This document shows, piece after piece, positions 7,978-16,442 of a stretch of 64,000 nucleotides of DNA (position 1 is its first letter; each line of letters opens with the position of its first letter). This stretch comes from Gemmatimonadaceae bacterium (GTDB lineage Bacteria; Gemmatimonadota; Gemmatimonadetes; Gemmatimonadales; Gemmatimonadaceae). The stretch lies in the NCBI GenBank assembly GCA_020851035.1, contig JADZDM010000012.1, positions 124,001 through 188,000 of the forward strand, given 5' to 3'. The position numbers were made by a program, and so were the translations under genes. A model generated the notes under the pieces. It was not told the origin of the DNA. It made no database searches and saw only the letters and a list, made by a program, of their open reading frames with translations.

Positions 7978-8712
7978 ATGACGACACTGGCAGGCCGGGC
8001 GGCCCTCGTGACCGGTGGTGCACGCCGCGTCGGGCGCGCCATCGCCCTCGCGCTCGCCGACGCCGGTGCCGATGTCATCGTGCACTACCACAGCGGCGCG
8101 GACGAGGCGGAGGCCACCGCGACGGCGGTCCGCGAACGCGGCGTGCGCGCGGCCGTGCTGCACGGTGACCTGACCAGCGTCCAGGTCGCACAGTCACTGC
8201 CGAGCCATGCCAACGCCGCCTTCGGCCGCCTCGACCTGCTCGTGAACTCGGCGGCCATGATGCTGCGCACGCCGATGGGCGAGGTGACGCCGGCGCAGTG
8301 GGAGGCCATGTTCGCGCTCAACCTGCGCGCACCGTTCTTCCTGTCGCAGGCGGCCGCGCCGTTTCTCCGCGTCTCCGGTGGCGCGATCGTGAACATCGCG
8401 GATCTCGCCGCCTTCGAGACCTGGCCGGCGTACGTGCCACACGCCATCACCAAGGCCGGCGTCGTGCAGCTCACGCGATCGCTGGCGCGGTCACTCGCTC
8501 CCGCGATCCGCGTGAATGCAGTGGCACCCGGTGCCGTGCTCCTTCCCGAGGAGTGGGATCGTGCTGCCGCCGACCGGCTGGCCGGCACCACGCCGCTGCA
8601 GCGCCTCGGCAGTGCGGAGGACGTGGCGCAGGCCGTCGTCTACCTGTGCACCGCGGCGTATGTCACGGGCGACGTGATCATGGTCGACGGCGGACGCCAC
8701 ATCCGCACCTGA
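7978..8712 (+). CDS. PTR1/FolM-like short-chain reductase with His in place of catalytic Tyr
   Basis: A 244-residue short-chain dehydrogenase fold. The cofactor loop TGGARRVGRAIA with its Arg pair resembles NADPH-dependent pteridine reductases. Aligned by eye to PTR1, Asp142 (NIAD) matches the PTR1 aspartate, Tyr152 matches the first active-site tyrosine and Lys159 matches the lysine. The catalytic tyrosine of YxxxK is His155 (YVPHAITK; codon CAC). Either the chemistry differs or the enzyme is a divergent reductase. The C-terminus ends VTGDVIMVDGGRH as usual. The stop faces a minus-strand gene 27 bases away. Substrate unknown. Confidence 0.82.
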   Translation: MTTLAGRAALVTGGARRVGRAIALALADAGADVIVHYHSGADEAEATATAVRERGVRAAVLHGDLTSVQVAQSLPSHANAAFGRLDLLVNSAAMMLRTPMGEVTPAQWEAMFALNLRAPFFLSQAAAPFLRVSGGAIVNIADLAAFETWPAYVPHAITKAGVVQLTRSLARSLAPAIRVNAVAPGAVLLPEEWDRAAADRLAGTTPLQRLGSAEDVAQAVVYLCTAAYVTGDVIMVDGGRHIRT

Positions 8713-8730
8713 GTCGCGGCGGCGGCGTGC

Positions 8731-8747
8731 CCGGCTTCGTCAGCCGG
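8731..8747. terminator. Short hairpin between convergent genes
   Basis: CCGGCT and AGCCGG flank a 5-base loop between the reductase stop and the end of the minus-strand membrane gene. There is no U-run, so this is only a weak terminator candidate. Confidence 0.35.
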
Positions 8748-9093
8748 CAACCGGCCCCGTTTCACCCGCCGGGTGCCGCTGTCGCGCGCGTCGCCGCGTT
8801 CCGTCGCGCCCCAGCACGCGGTCGGCGATCGCATTCGCGATGAACTGCGCCCAGGGAACCGTGGCCAGCACCGGGTTGCGCGTGACCAGCAGTGCCACCA
8901 GGGTCGCGGCGGCGCTGGCGACCAGGCCCCAGGCCACGACGCGCCCGGCAGGCGACGCGTCGCTCGAGGCACCCCACATCGCCACTTCGCGCTCGCGCAC
9001 TTCCCGAGGCCGGAACGCCACGTAGCGCAGGAGCAGTGCGGCCGTGACGAGGTTCCAGATCGGCAGGACCCAGCTGAATATCTTCCAGAGCAT
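8740..9093 (-). CDS. Small membrane protein of unknown function
   Basis: A minus-strand gene of 117 residues beginning MLWKIFSWVLPIWNLVTAAL. A purine-rich GGTGGAAG precedes the ATG (complement of 9091-9093) and supports this start over a longer N-terminus. There are two hydrophobic segments: residues 5-25 and a central one (GLVASAAATLVALLVTRNP). A basic tail ends at the stop. It is convergent with the reductase upstream and divergent from the thioredoxin reductase. No recognised family. Confidence 0.6.
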   Translation of the reverse strand: MLWKIFSWVLPIWNLVTAALLLRYVAFRPREVREREVAMWGASSDASPAGRVVAWGLVASAAATLVALLVTRNPVLATVPWAQFIANAIADRVLGRDGTRRRARQRHPAGETGPVAG

Positions 9094-9224
9094 GCGGGAC
9101 TTCCACCGGTGAGACGTGACGAACGGGGCGGTGAGCGACGGGGAAAAGGACGCCCCCTGCAGGGGACTGGTCAAGCATGCCGGGCGCGACGAAGGCGCAC
9201 GGCGCACGCCCCGGTCCCGACCCT

Positions 9225-9230
9225 TAGATT
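9225..9230 (+). promoter_or_regulatory. Possible -10 element (TAGATT) upstream of the thioredoxin reductase
   Basis: TAGATT followed by TC, 62 bases before the ATG at 9293, matches the TAnnTT pattern of other promoters in the window. No good -35 hexamer lies 16-18 bases upstream, so support is weak. Confidence 0.35.
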
Positions 9231-9292
9231 TCGCGGTTCACATCCGGTGCCGGCACCGGGTCCCAGCGCCCACCCCACCAGCGCGCCGCTCC

Positions 9293-10330
9293 ATGAACGA
9301 CATCCGTCCTGAAGCCATCGCCATCATCGGTTCCGGCCCTGCTGCCTGGACCGCCGCGATCTACGCTGCGCGCGCGCGCCTGAATCCGATCGTGTTCGAG
9401 GGTGAGCCGCGCGGCACCGAGCTGCCCGGCGGACAGCTCATGCTGACGACCGAGATCGAGAACTTTCCGGGCTTCCCCGAGGCGATCACCGGCCCCGACC
9501 TGATGGCTCGCATGAAGGCGCAAGCGGAGCACTACGGCACGCGTGTCGTGTCGGAGCTGGTGTCGTCGGTGGATTTCAGCCAGGCGCCGTTCACGCTCAC
9601 GCCGAGTTACGGGTCGCCGATCCAGGCGCACACCGTGATCGTCGCCACCGGTGCCGCCGCGAAGTGGATCGGCCTCGACAACGAGCTCCGTCTCGCGCTG
9701 AAGGGCGGCGGCGTCTCGGCCTGCGCCGTCTGCGACGGGGGCCTCATGTTCTACCGCAACAAGCGCCTCGCCGTCGTCGGCGGCGGCGACACCGCGATGG
9801 AGGAGGCACTGTACCTCACGAAGTTCGCCAGTGAGGTCATCATCATCCACCGCAAGGACTCCTTCCGGGCGTCCAAGGTGATGGCGTCGCGCGTGCTCTC
9901 GCACCCGAACATCCGCGTGGAGTGGAACACGAAGGTCACGGACGTGCTGGGTGAGGACGAGATCCGCGGCCTGCAGGTCGAGGACACGGTCACCGGTGCC
10001 ACGCGCCAGCTCGAGGTCGGCGGCCTCTTCGTCGCCATCGGCCATGCACCGAACACGACCTTCCTCGGCGGCCAGCTCGAGCTCACGCCGTTCAACTACA
10101 TCAAGACCGCGCCCTGGCGCACCGTCACCAGCGTGCCAGGCGTATTCGCCGCCGGCGACGCCATCGACGACTATTATCGCCAGGCCATCACCTCGGCCGG
10201 CACGGGGTGCATGGCGGCGCTCGAGGCGGAACGCTGGCTCGCCCACCACGGCATCGGCGAGTCCCCGATGCTCGACACCGCGGTCGCGCCGGTCGTGATC
10301 CCCGCCGGTGACACCACCGCTGTGGCCTGA
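9293..10330 (+). CDS. trxB: Thioredoxin reductase
   Basis: This 345-residue flavoprotein passes electrons from NADPH to thioredoxin. The FAD loop reads IIGSGPAAWTAA. The redox pair CAVC (Cys144 and Cys147) sits in the NADPH domain, followed by the NADPH loop VGGGDTAMEEA and the phosphate-binding HRKDSFRASK. The C-terminal FAD segment is FAAGDAIDDYYRQAITSAGTG, where low-molecular-weight reductases have GDV. The ATG at 9293 was chosen over upstream in-frame codons because the FAD loop begins about 12 residues later. A metal-dependent hydrolase gene follows directly. Confidence 0.93.
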   Translation: MNDIRPEAIAIIGSGPAAWTAAIYAARARLNPIVFEGEPRGTELPGGQLMLTTEIENFPGFPEAITGPDLMARMKAQAEHYGTRVVSELVSSVDFSQAPFTLTPSYGSPIQAHTVIVATGAAAKWIGLDNELRLALKGGGVSACAVCDGGLMFYRNKRLAVVGGGDTAMEEALYLTKFASEVIIIHRKDSFRASKVMASRVLSHPNIRVEWNTKVTDVLGEDEIRGLQVEDTVTGATRQLEVGGLFVAIGHAPNTTFLGGQLELTPFNYIKTAPWRTVTSVPGVFAAGDAIDDYYRQAITSAGTGCMAALEAERWLAHHGIGESPMLDTAVAPVVIPAGDTTAVA

Positions 10331-10331
10331 G

Positions 10332-10991
10332 ATGGCGCTCCGCATCGAGGCGATCCCGGTTGGCGCCTTCCAGGCGAACGCCTATCTCGTGATCGACGAG
10401 GACACGCGGCATGCCGTGATCGTGGATCCCGGGGCCGAGGGGGACGCGCTGGCCGCACGCCTCACCGCGGCCGACCTGACACTCGACGCGATCTGGGTCA
10501 CCCACGGGCACCTGGACCACGTCGGCGGGATCGCCGGTGTGCGGCGCGCATTCCCGGACGCACCGGTCTGGTTGCACCCCGCGGACCGGCCGCTCTACGA
10601 CAACGTGTCGATGCAGGCGCGCGCGTACGGTATCCCCATGGAGACACCACCCGCCCCGGATCGCGAGTGGGCGGAGGGCGATGCCGTGGCGCTCGGGGCG
10701 CACCGGTTCGCGATCGTGCACCTGCCGGGCCATGCGCCGGGCCACGTCGCACTCGTCGGCGATGACGTGGTGTTCATCGGCGACGTCGTGTTCGCCGGCT
10801 CGATCGGGCGCACCGACCTGCCGCTCTCCGACCCGCGGCGCATGCAGGAGTCGCTGGCGCGCGTCGCCGCGTGGCCGCCGCATCTCGTGCTGCACCCGGG
10901 CCACGGCCCGCTCACCACCGTCGGTGACGAAGTGCGCACGAACCCCTTTCTCGCCGGCATCGCCCGGCCACGTGGAGCTGGATCCGTATGA
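10332..10991 (+). CDS. Metallo-beta-lactamase fold hydrolase (glyoxalase II-like)
   Basis: A 219-residue hydrolase of the YcbL/GloB-like group. The dinuclear metal motif THGHLDHVGG (HxHxDH) is intact. Further ligands are His in LPGHAPGH, Asp in FIGDVVFAGS and His in HPGHGP near the end. It begins one base after the thioredoxin reductase stop and overlaps the next gene by 4 bases. The family hydrolyses thioesters such as S-lactoylglutathione or related substrates, but specificity cannot be read here. Cytoplasmic, with no signal peptide. Confidence 0.88.
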   Translation: MALRIEAIPVGAFQANAYLVIDEDTRHAVIVDPGAEGDALAARLTAADLTLDAIWVTHGHLDHVGGIAGVRRAFPDAPVWLHPADRPLYDNVSMQARAYGIPMETPPAPDREWAEGDAVALGAHRFAIVHLPGHAPGHVALVGDDVVFIGDVVFAGSIGRTDLPLSDPRRMQESLARVAAWPPHLVLHPGHGPLTTVGDEVRTNPFLAGIARPRGAGSV

Positions 10992-11548
10992 GCACTGCCA
11001 TCGCTGCCGTCGTCGCCGGCCGTCGCCGCGAAGCCCTCGATGCGGCCGATCCGCCGGGCGCCGCGCAGCGCGACCATCAGCGTGCCCTGGTCGCACTCGT
11101 GCTGAATGCGATCTGGGGCGGCGCCGGGCTGATCGTCACCACGACGGTCGCGCCGGCGGCGTTCCGCGTTCTGCCAACCCGGTCGCTCGCCGGGGCCCTC
11201 GTCGGCCAGGTGCTGCCGGTGCTGTTCATCGCCGGGATCGTGGTCGGCACGGCCACCGTCGTGCTCACCACCCGGCGTGCGCAGTTCGTCGCCCTGCGCC
11301 GGCTGGCCGGCGCCGGCACGTTGCTCGGGTGCGCAGTGGCGCAGGCGGTGATCGGGCCGCGCATCGCGGCACTGCGTGAGCGCATCGGCCCGAGCATCGA
11401 GGCCCTCGCCACCACCGACCCACTGCGCATGGAGTTCGGCCGGCTGCACGGCTTCAGCGTGCTGGCGCTGGGCGTCGGCATGGTCTTCGCGCTGGTCTCG
11501 CTCATCGCCACGTTCGCCGTCGTGCGACGGGCGCCTGCGCGGCACTGA
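10988..11548 (+). CDS. DUF4149 (TMEM205-like) membrane protein
   Basis: A 186-residue integral membrane protein. After a basic 30-residue start there are about four hydrophobic helices. The stretch APAAFRVLPTRSLAGALVGQ and the later IGPRIAALRE and FGRLHGFSVLALGVGM pattern are the hallmarks of DUF4149/TMEM205-like proteins. The ATG overlaps the hydrolase stop (ATGA). Function is unknown in bacteria; nothing ties it to its neighbours except the operon. Confidence 0.72.
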   Translation: MSTAIAAVVAGRRREALDAADPPGAAQRDHQRALVALVLNAIWGGAGLIVTTTVAPAAFRVLPTRSLAGALVGQVLPVLFIAGIVVGTATVVLTTRRAQFVALRRLAGAGTLLGCAVAQAVIGPRIAALRERIGPSIEALATTDPLRMEFGRLHGFSVLALGVGMVFALVSLIATFAVVRRAPARH

Positions 11549-11582
11549 GCCAGTCGCCTCCGCCCCCCGCCTCGACCCGCCG

Positions 11583-13010
11583 ATGGACGCCACCCGCACC
11601 GAACGCGACCCGCTCGGCGAGCGCGCCGTGCCCGCAGGCGCCCTCTACGGCATCCAGACCGTCCGCGCGCTGCAGAACTTCCCGATCTCCGGACAACGGC
11701 CGCTCGAGCCGTTCGTGGTGGCGCAGGTCTGGATCAAGAAGGCGGCGGCGCTAACGCATCGCACCACCGGTCGGCTCGATGCCATGCGTGCCGACGCCAT
11801 CATCGCCGCTGCCGACGAGGTGCTGGCGGGGCGGCACCGCGACCAGTTCGTCGTCGATCCCTATCAGGCCGGCGCTGGCACGTCGCACAACATGAACGTG
11901 AACGAGGTGCTCGCGAACCGCGCCAACGAGCTCCTCGGGAGCGCACGCGGCACCTATGCGCCCGTGCACCCGAACGACCACGTGAACATGGCGCAGAGCA
12001 CCAATGACACCATCCCGACCAACATCCGGCTCGCCATCCTGCGACAGCTGCCGGCGCTGGGCGTGTCGCTCGCCACGCTGACGGAGGCGCTCGCGGAGCG
12101 GGGCAGGGCCTTCGACCACATCGTCAAGGCTGGCCGCACGCACCTGCAGGATGCCATGCCGATCCGCCTTGGCCAGGAGTTCGCCGCCTACGCCGGCACG
12201 CTCGCGCGGTGCCGGAAGCGGATCGCGGAAGCCGCCGACTACCTGAACGACCTCGGCATCGGCGGCAGCGCAGTCGGCACCGGCGTCACCGTGGAGCCGC
12301 AGTATCCGGCGCTGATGAACCAGCACCTGATCGCCATCAGCGGGATCACCTCGCTCCGGATCGGGGAGGACCGGATCCAGCTCATGCAGAGCATGGGCGA
12401 CGTGGCCGCGTTCAGCGCCGCGCTGCGCGGCCTGGCGCTCGATCTCTCCAAGATCGCGAGCGATCTCCGCCTGATGGTGAGCGGCCCTCGCACGGGACTC
12501 GACGAGATCACGCTGCCAGCCGTGCAGCCGGGATCGTCGATCATGCCGGGGAAGATCAACCCCTCGATCCCCGAGATGGTCAACCAGGTCTGCTACCAGG
12601 TGGTCGGCTGCGACACCACGGTGGCGATCAGCGCCGAGCACGGGCAGCTCGAGCTGAACGTGATGATGCCGGTGATCGCGCACAACGTGCTCCTCTCGAT
12701 GCAGCTGCTGACCAGTGCCATGACCGTCTTCGCCACGCGCTGCGTGTCGGGCATCACGGCCAACGAGGCGATGTGCCGCTACTGGGTGGAACGCTCGGCG
12801 GCGCTGGCCACCGCACTGATGCCCCAGATCGGCTACGCCCGCGCGGCGGAGCTCAGCAAGCGCTCGGTGAAGGAAGGCGTCCTGATCCGCGACCTGGTGG
12901 AGCGGGAGCAGGTGATTCCGGCCGGCGAGATCGCCGGCGTCCTGGACCTGCGGCGTATGACCGAGATCGGGATTCCGGAGGGAGGACACGGTGCCGTCAC
13001 CGGGGGGTGA
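11583..13010 (+). CDS. aspA: Aspartate ammonia-lyase (aspartase)
   Basis: A 475-residue member of the aspartase/fumarase superfamily, which removes ammonia from L-aspartate to give fumarate. The N-terminus (ERDPLGERAVPAGALYGIQT) and QAGAGTSHNMNVNEVLANRA favour aspartase over class II fumarase (which has SGT and ANRA variants). The superfamily signature GSSIMPGKINPSIPE with its catalytic serine lies near residue 318. The length matches E. coli AspA. It starts 35 bases after the DUF4149 gene and an Rrf2-type regulator follows. Fumarase activity is the main alternative. Confidence 0.9.
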   Translation: MDATRTERDPLGERAVPAGALYGIQTVRALQNFPISGQRPLEPFVVAQVWIKKAAALTHRTTGRLDAMRADAIIAAADEVLAGRHRDQFVVDPYQAGAGTSHNMNVNEVLANRANELLGSARGTYAPVHPNDHVNMAQSTNDTIPTNIRLAILRQLPALGVSLATLTEALAERGRAFDHIVKAGRTHLQDAMPIRLGQEFAAYAGTLARCRKRIAEAADYLNDLGIGGSAVGTGVTVEPQYPALMNQHLIAISGITSLRIGEDRIQLMQSMGDVAAFSAALRGLALDLSKIASDLRLMVSGPRTGLDEITLPAVQPGSSIMPGKINPSIPEMVNQVCYQVVGCDTTVAISAEHGQLELNVMMPVIAHNVLLSMQLLTSAMTVFATRCVSGITANEAMCRYWVERSAALATALMPQIGYARAAELSKRSVKEGVLIRDLVEREQVIPAGEIAGVLDLRRMTEIGIPEGGHGAVTGG

Positions 13011-13079
13011 TGATTCCCCGGCAGGAATGGTGAGGCAACTCCCCTTGTCCGCCGCACCCGGTTGGGCGATCCTCCGTCC

Positions 13080-13571
13080 GTGAGGATTACCACCTGGGCC
13101 GAATATGGCCTCATCAGCGCGTTGCATCTGGCACGCAGGGCGGGCGAAGGCCCGGTCACCGGGCGTGCCATCGCCGCCGGCGAGTCGCTGCCCGTCGACT
13201 ACGTCGAGCAGATCCTGCTGCGTCTGCGCCGCGCGGGTATCGTCGACTCGACCCGTGGCGCCCGGGGAGGCTACGTGCTCGCCCGGCCTGCCGCCGACAT
13301 CACGGTGCGCGACGTCGTGAATGCCTCGGAGCTGCAGACGTTCGACATGCACTGCACCAGCAGCCCGCTGAGCGAGCTGCGCTGCGCCGATTCGACTTCC
13401 TGCAGCATCCGGCCGGTGTGGGCGCTGCTCCAGGCGAGGATCGACGAGCTGCTGGACGGGATCCGCCTGGCGGACCTGCTGGCCAACGAACAGACGGTCC
13501 GCGTGCGCGTGAAGCTCGACGCCCCGCCGGAACTCGCCGGTCGCATCCTGCCCGTCGTCACGGCGCGGTGA
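13080..13571 (+). CDS. Rrf2 family transcriptional regulator with three cysteines
   Basis: A 163-residue Rrf2/IscR-type DNA-binding protein. The winged helix occupies the first 70 residues (TTWAEYGLISALHLARR, then LPVDYVEQILLRLRRAGIV and STRGARGGYVLAR). Cys92, Cys102 and Cys108 lie where IscR-like proteins bind an iron-sulfur cluster, so cluster sensing is plausible. The start is GTG at 13080; an ATG earlier would lack the family N-terminus. It could regulate the adjacent aspartase or redox genes, but no target site was identified. Confidence 0.85.
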   Translation: MRITTWAEYGLISALHLARRAGEGPVTGRAIAAGESLPVDYVEQILLRLRRAGIVDSTRGARGGYVLARPAADITVRDVVNASELQTFDMHCTSSPLSELRCADSTSCSIRPVWALLQARIDELLDGIRLADLLANEQTVRVRVKLDAPPELAGRILPVVTAR

Positions 13572-13576
13572 CCGGA

Positions 13577-14131
13577 ATGTCGCAGTGGTCGGCACAGCAG
13601 GCAGAGCGCGAGTGGGAGCGGCGGGCCAACGCGTTCGTCTCCGCGCTCCTCTCCGAGCCCGATCCGGAGGCCGTGGAGGCACTCTCGCGCCTCGGCGACC
13701 GTGATGCCGACCATGCCCGGTGGGAACTGCGCTACCTGCGCCGCGCGCTGGGGCTGCTGATCGCCGGCCGCGATGCCCTCGATGATCGCACCGCCTCGCT
13801 GGTCGGCCAGGCGCTCGCGCGCGCCGTGGAGCACGATCCGTCGGCCGCACCCGCGATGCGTGCCGTCTCGGCGGCGCAATTCAACGCCAGGCTCCGCGTC
13901 TATCGCGACCTGATGGGGCAGCGGGGGGCGTCGCGCACGCCGATCGGACGGATCGGTGAGGCCCTCGTCGGCTTTGCCGGTGGGCGTCCGGGCACCGATC
14001 GCGACGGCTGGGCGTCGGCCTGGGTCGGCGCGGAGCTCGATCGCTGCAACGAGGCGCTGCGCCAGGAGTTCGGAACCGTGGACCTGCCCGAGGACATCCC
14101 GCCGAGCGCCATCGTCGCCCCCCGCGCGTAG
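13577..14131 (+). CDS. Hypothetical cytoplasmic helical protein
   Basis: A 184-residue protein, mostly helical with many Arg, Ala and Glu residues. It has no signal peptide, membrane helix or recognised motif. The ATG at 13577 is 5 bases after the Rrf2 stop; a GTG at 13568 forming a GTGA overlap is an equally possible start. The region 80-110 (ALDDRTASLVGQALARAVEHD) and 115-125 are regular amphipathic helices. Co-directional with the regulator, so probably co-transcribed. Function unknown. Confidence 0.65.
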   Translation: MSQWSAQQAEREWERRANAFVSALLSEPDPEAVEALSRLGDRDADHARWELRYLRRALGLLIAGRDALDDRTASLVGQALARAVEHDPSAAPAMRAVSAAQFNARLRVYRDLMGQRGASRTPIGRIGEALVGFAGGRPGTDRDGWASAWVGAELDRCNEALRQEFGTVDLPEDIPPSAIVAPRA

Positions 14132-14185
14132 GCACGCGCGACACACGTCGAGGCGGTCGGACGGTGCGGCGGAGGCGGAAACGAC

Positions 14186-14216
14186 AAACGGCGCCGGACA
14201 GTGTCCGACGCCGTTT
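14186..14216. terminator. Bidirectional hairpin between the hypothetical gene and tRNA-Leu
   Basis: AAACGGCG and CGCCGTTT enclose an inner CGGACA/TGTCCG pair, giving a 14-bp stem with single unpaired bases. It lies just downstream of the tRNA 3' end on the minus strand and 54 bases after the plus-strand gene, so it can end both transcripts. Confidence 0.7.
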
Positions 14217-14226
14217 CCCGCTGTAG

Positions 14227-14310
14227 TGCCGAAGGGGGGACTCGAACCCCCACGGGCTTGCACCCACTGCGCCCTGAACGCAGCGCGTCTACCAGTTCCA
14301 CCACTTCGGC
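14227..14310 (-). tRNA. tRNA-Leu (anticodon CAG)
   Basis: The reverse strand folds as a class II tRNA of 84 bases. The acceptor GCCGAAG pairs with CTTCGGC, with discriminator A at 14227. The anticodon stem CTGCG/CGCAG holds loop TTCAGGG, giving anticodon CAG at 14274-14276 for CUG codons. A long variable arm and the T arm GGGGGTTCGAGTCCCCC are present. The 3' CCA is not encoded; the next genomic bases read CT. Confidence 0.95.
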
Positions 14311-14477
14311 AGGACGGGGAGAATACCGATCCCGGGCGACACTGTCAACGTGTGCAACAAGATCGGCGGTTCCGGGTTACGTCGGGGGAGACTCGTGCGG
14401 CCGGAGTGCCGACGCCCGGTGCGCCGGCACGCCCGGGTGCGTGGCCGTCTCCGCGCGCCGCACCACATTGCACTTGG

Positions 14478-14506
14478 TTGTAGCACATCCCGTTCGCGCA
14501 TACCTT
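14478..14506 (+). promoter_or_regulatory. Candidate promoter of smpB
   Basis: TTGTAG (14478-14483), a 17-base spacer, then TACCTT (14501-14506). It follows the TTGnnn-17/18-TAnnTT pattern found elsewhere in the window. Transcription would start near 14513, which excludes the in-frame ATG at 14509 and supports the ATG at 14560. Confidence 0.55.
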
Positions 14507-14559
14507 GCATGGTTGAGCCTGACACGCCTGCCACCCCTCGTTCTTCCGCACCCAGCCCC

Positions 14560-15029
<470 letters not shown>

Positions 15030-15033
<4 letters not shown>

Positions 15034-16442
15034 CGCGCCGCGCGGTGACGGACCGCGGGCGCGCCGGCCTTGCCGCCTGGTCGCTGGTCCTCGTGTGCGC
15101 CGTGGCGCGCCCGGTGCAGGCGCAGCCCGACGGCCTCCATGTGCGCACGGGCAATGCGCAGGCGGTGGTGCCGTGGGTCACCAGCCAGGGCACGCGCTTC
15201 CTGCCCCTCGCGCGACTGGCGCGGGCGCTCGGCGGCACCGTCAGCGTCTCCGGCAACGCCGCGACCCTGGATGCCTGCGGTGTGCTGGCGCGCTTCACCG
15301 TCGGGCAGCGGACCGTGGACCTCGGCCCCGCGGGGGTGGAGACGCTGCGCGTCGCGGTGACGCGCGGCGGGATCAGCGGCACACTGGTGCCGGCCGAGTT
15401 CATCACCGAGATGCTGCCGCGCTACGGCACCGGCGTCGTCTGGGACCCGGATGAGCGCGAACTGCGTCGCTTCTCGACCTACGCACGGCGTGGCGGGGCG
15501 TCGCCCTCGTCACCGCCGGCCCAGCCGTCGGCGCCGGTGGAGGCCGATGCGCCTCCCCCGGACCGCGCGCCGGTCGCAGTCACCGGCGCCGGGGACCGCG
15601 GCGACCTCCGCCCCGACGCCGATGCGCGGCCCGTCACCATCGGCACCACCACCAGGCCACCCGCGGGCAGCGCCACGCCGCGCCCGGAACCGCCGCCCCC
15701 AGGTGGACCGCGCCGCCGTGCACGGGCCGTCGTCATCGATGCCGGCCACGGCGGGCCGGACAACGGCATGCACGGTGTCGCGCAGTCCGGCAGCCGCATC
15801 TACGAAAAGCACATCACGCTCGCGGTGGCGCTGCGCGTCGCCGACGCGCTGCGCGCGCAGGGCGTGACCGTGCACCTCACGCGGGCCCGCGACACGCTCA
15901 TCGCGCTGAGCGATCGCGGGCGCATCGCGAACCAGCAGCGCGCCGACCTGGTCCTGTCGATCCACGTCAATGCGGCGAACCCCCGGTGGCGCAACGCCAC
16001 GGCGTCGCGCGGCTTCGAGACGTACTTCCTGGCCGAGGCCAAGACCGAGGATGCGCGCCGCGTCGAGCGCATGGAGAACGAGGCGGTGAAGTTCGAGACC
16101 GGCGCCAACGCCCCCCGTGGCGACCCGCTGAGCTTCATCATCAACGACATGGCGCAGAACGAGCACCTGCGCGAATCGAGCGACCTGGCCGGCGAGGTCC
16201 AGCGCCGCCTGCGCGGGATCCATCCCGGCACCGACCGCGGCGTGAAGCAGGCGAACTTCGCCGTGCTGCGCGGGTCGTTCATGCCCGCGATCCTCGTGGA
16301 GCTCGGCTTCGGCACCAACCCGCAGGAGGCCACCTTCCTCTCGACGCCCGCACGCCAGGCGGAGCTGGCGCGGGCGATCTCCGACGCGACGGTGGAGTAC
16401 CTCGCGCGCTACGAGCGCCGGGTGGGCGGCGGGACCCGGTGA
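15030..16442 (+). CDS. amiC: N-acetylmuramoyl-L-alanine amidase, secreted
   Basis: This 470-residue zinc amidase cuts the bond between N-acetylmuramic acid and L-alanine in peptidoglycan. A signal peptide ends near VARPVQAQ. A copper-amine-oxidase-like N-terminal module (about 40-145) precedes a Pro-rich linker (about 150-225). The Amidase_3 domain follows, with zinc ligands in IDAGHGG (His about 239), IYEKH (Glu) and LSIHVNA (His about 312), and the catalytic Glu in VELGFGTN. It probably acts in daughter-cell separation. The start GTG forms a GTGA overlap with smpB. The symbol is by family only. Confidence 0.9.

Larger units (their letters stand above)
14132..14559. other. Gap between the hypothetical gene and smpB
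   Basis: This 428-base stretch holds the terminator at 14186-14216, tRNA-Leu on the minus strand at 14227-14310 and the smpB promoter at 14478-14506. I looked for a tmRNA gene, which could be expected beside smpB, and saw none. Nothing else is supported here. Confidence 0.7.

Noticed and set aside
14132-14559. tmRNA (ssrA) beside smpB
   Set aside because: No acceptor/T-arm halves or tag-coding stretch was seen; the only RNA gene found is tRNA-Leu.
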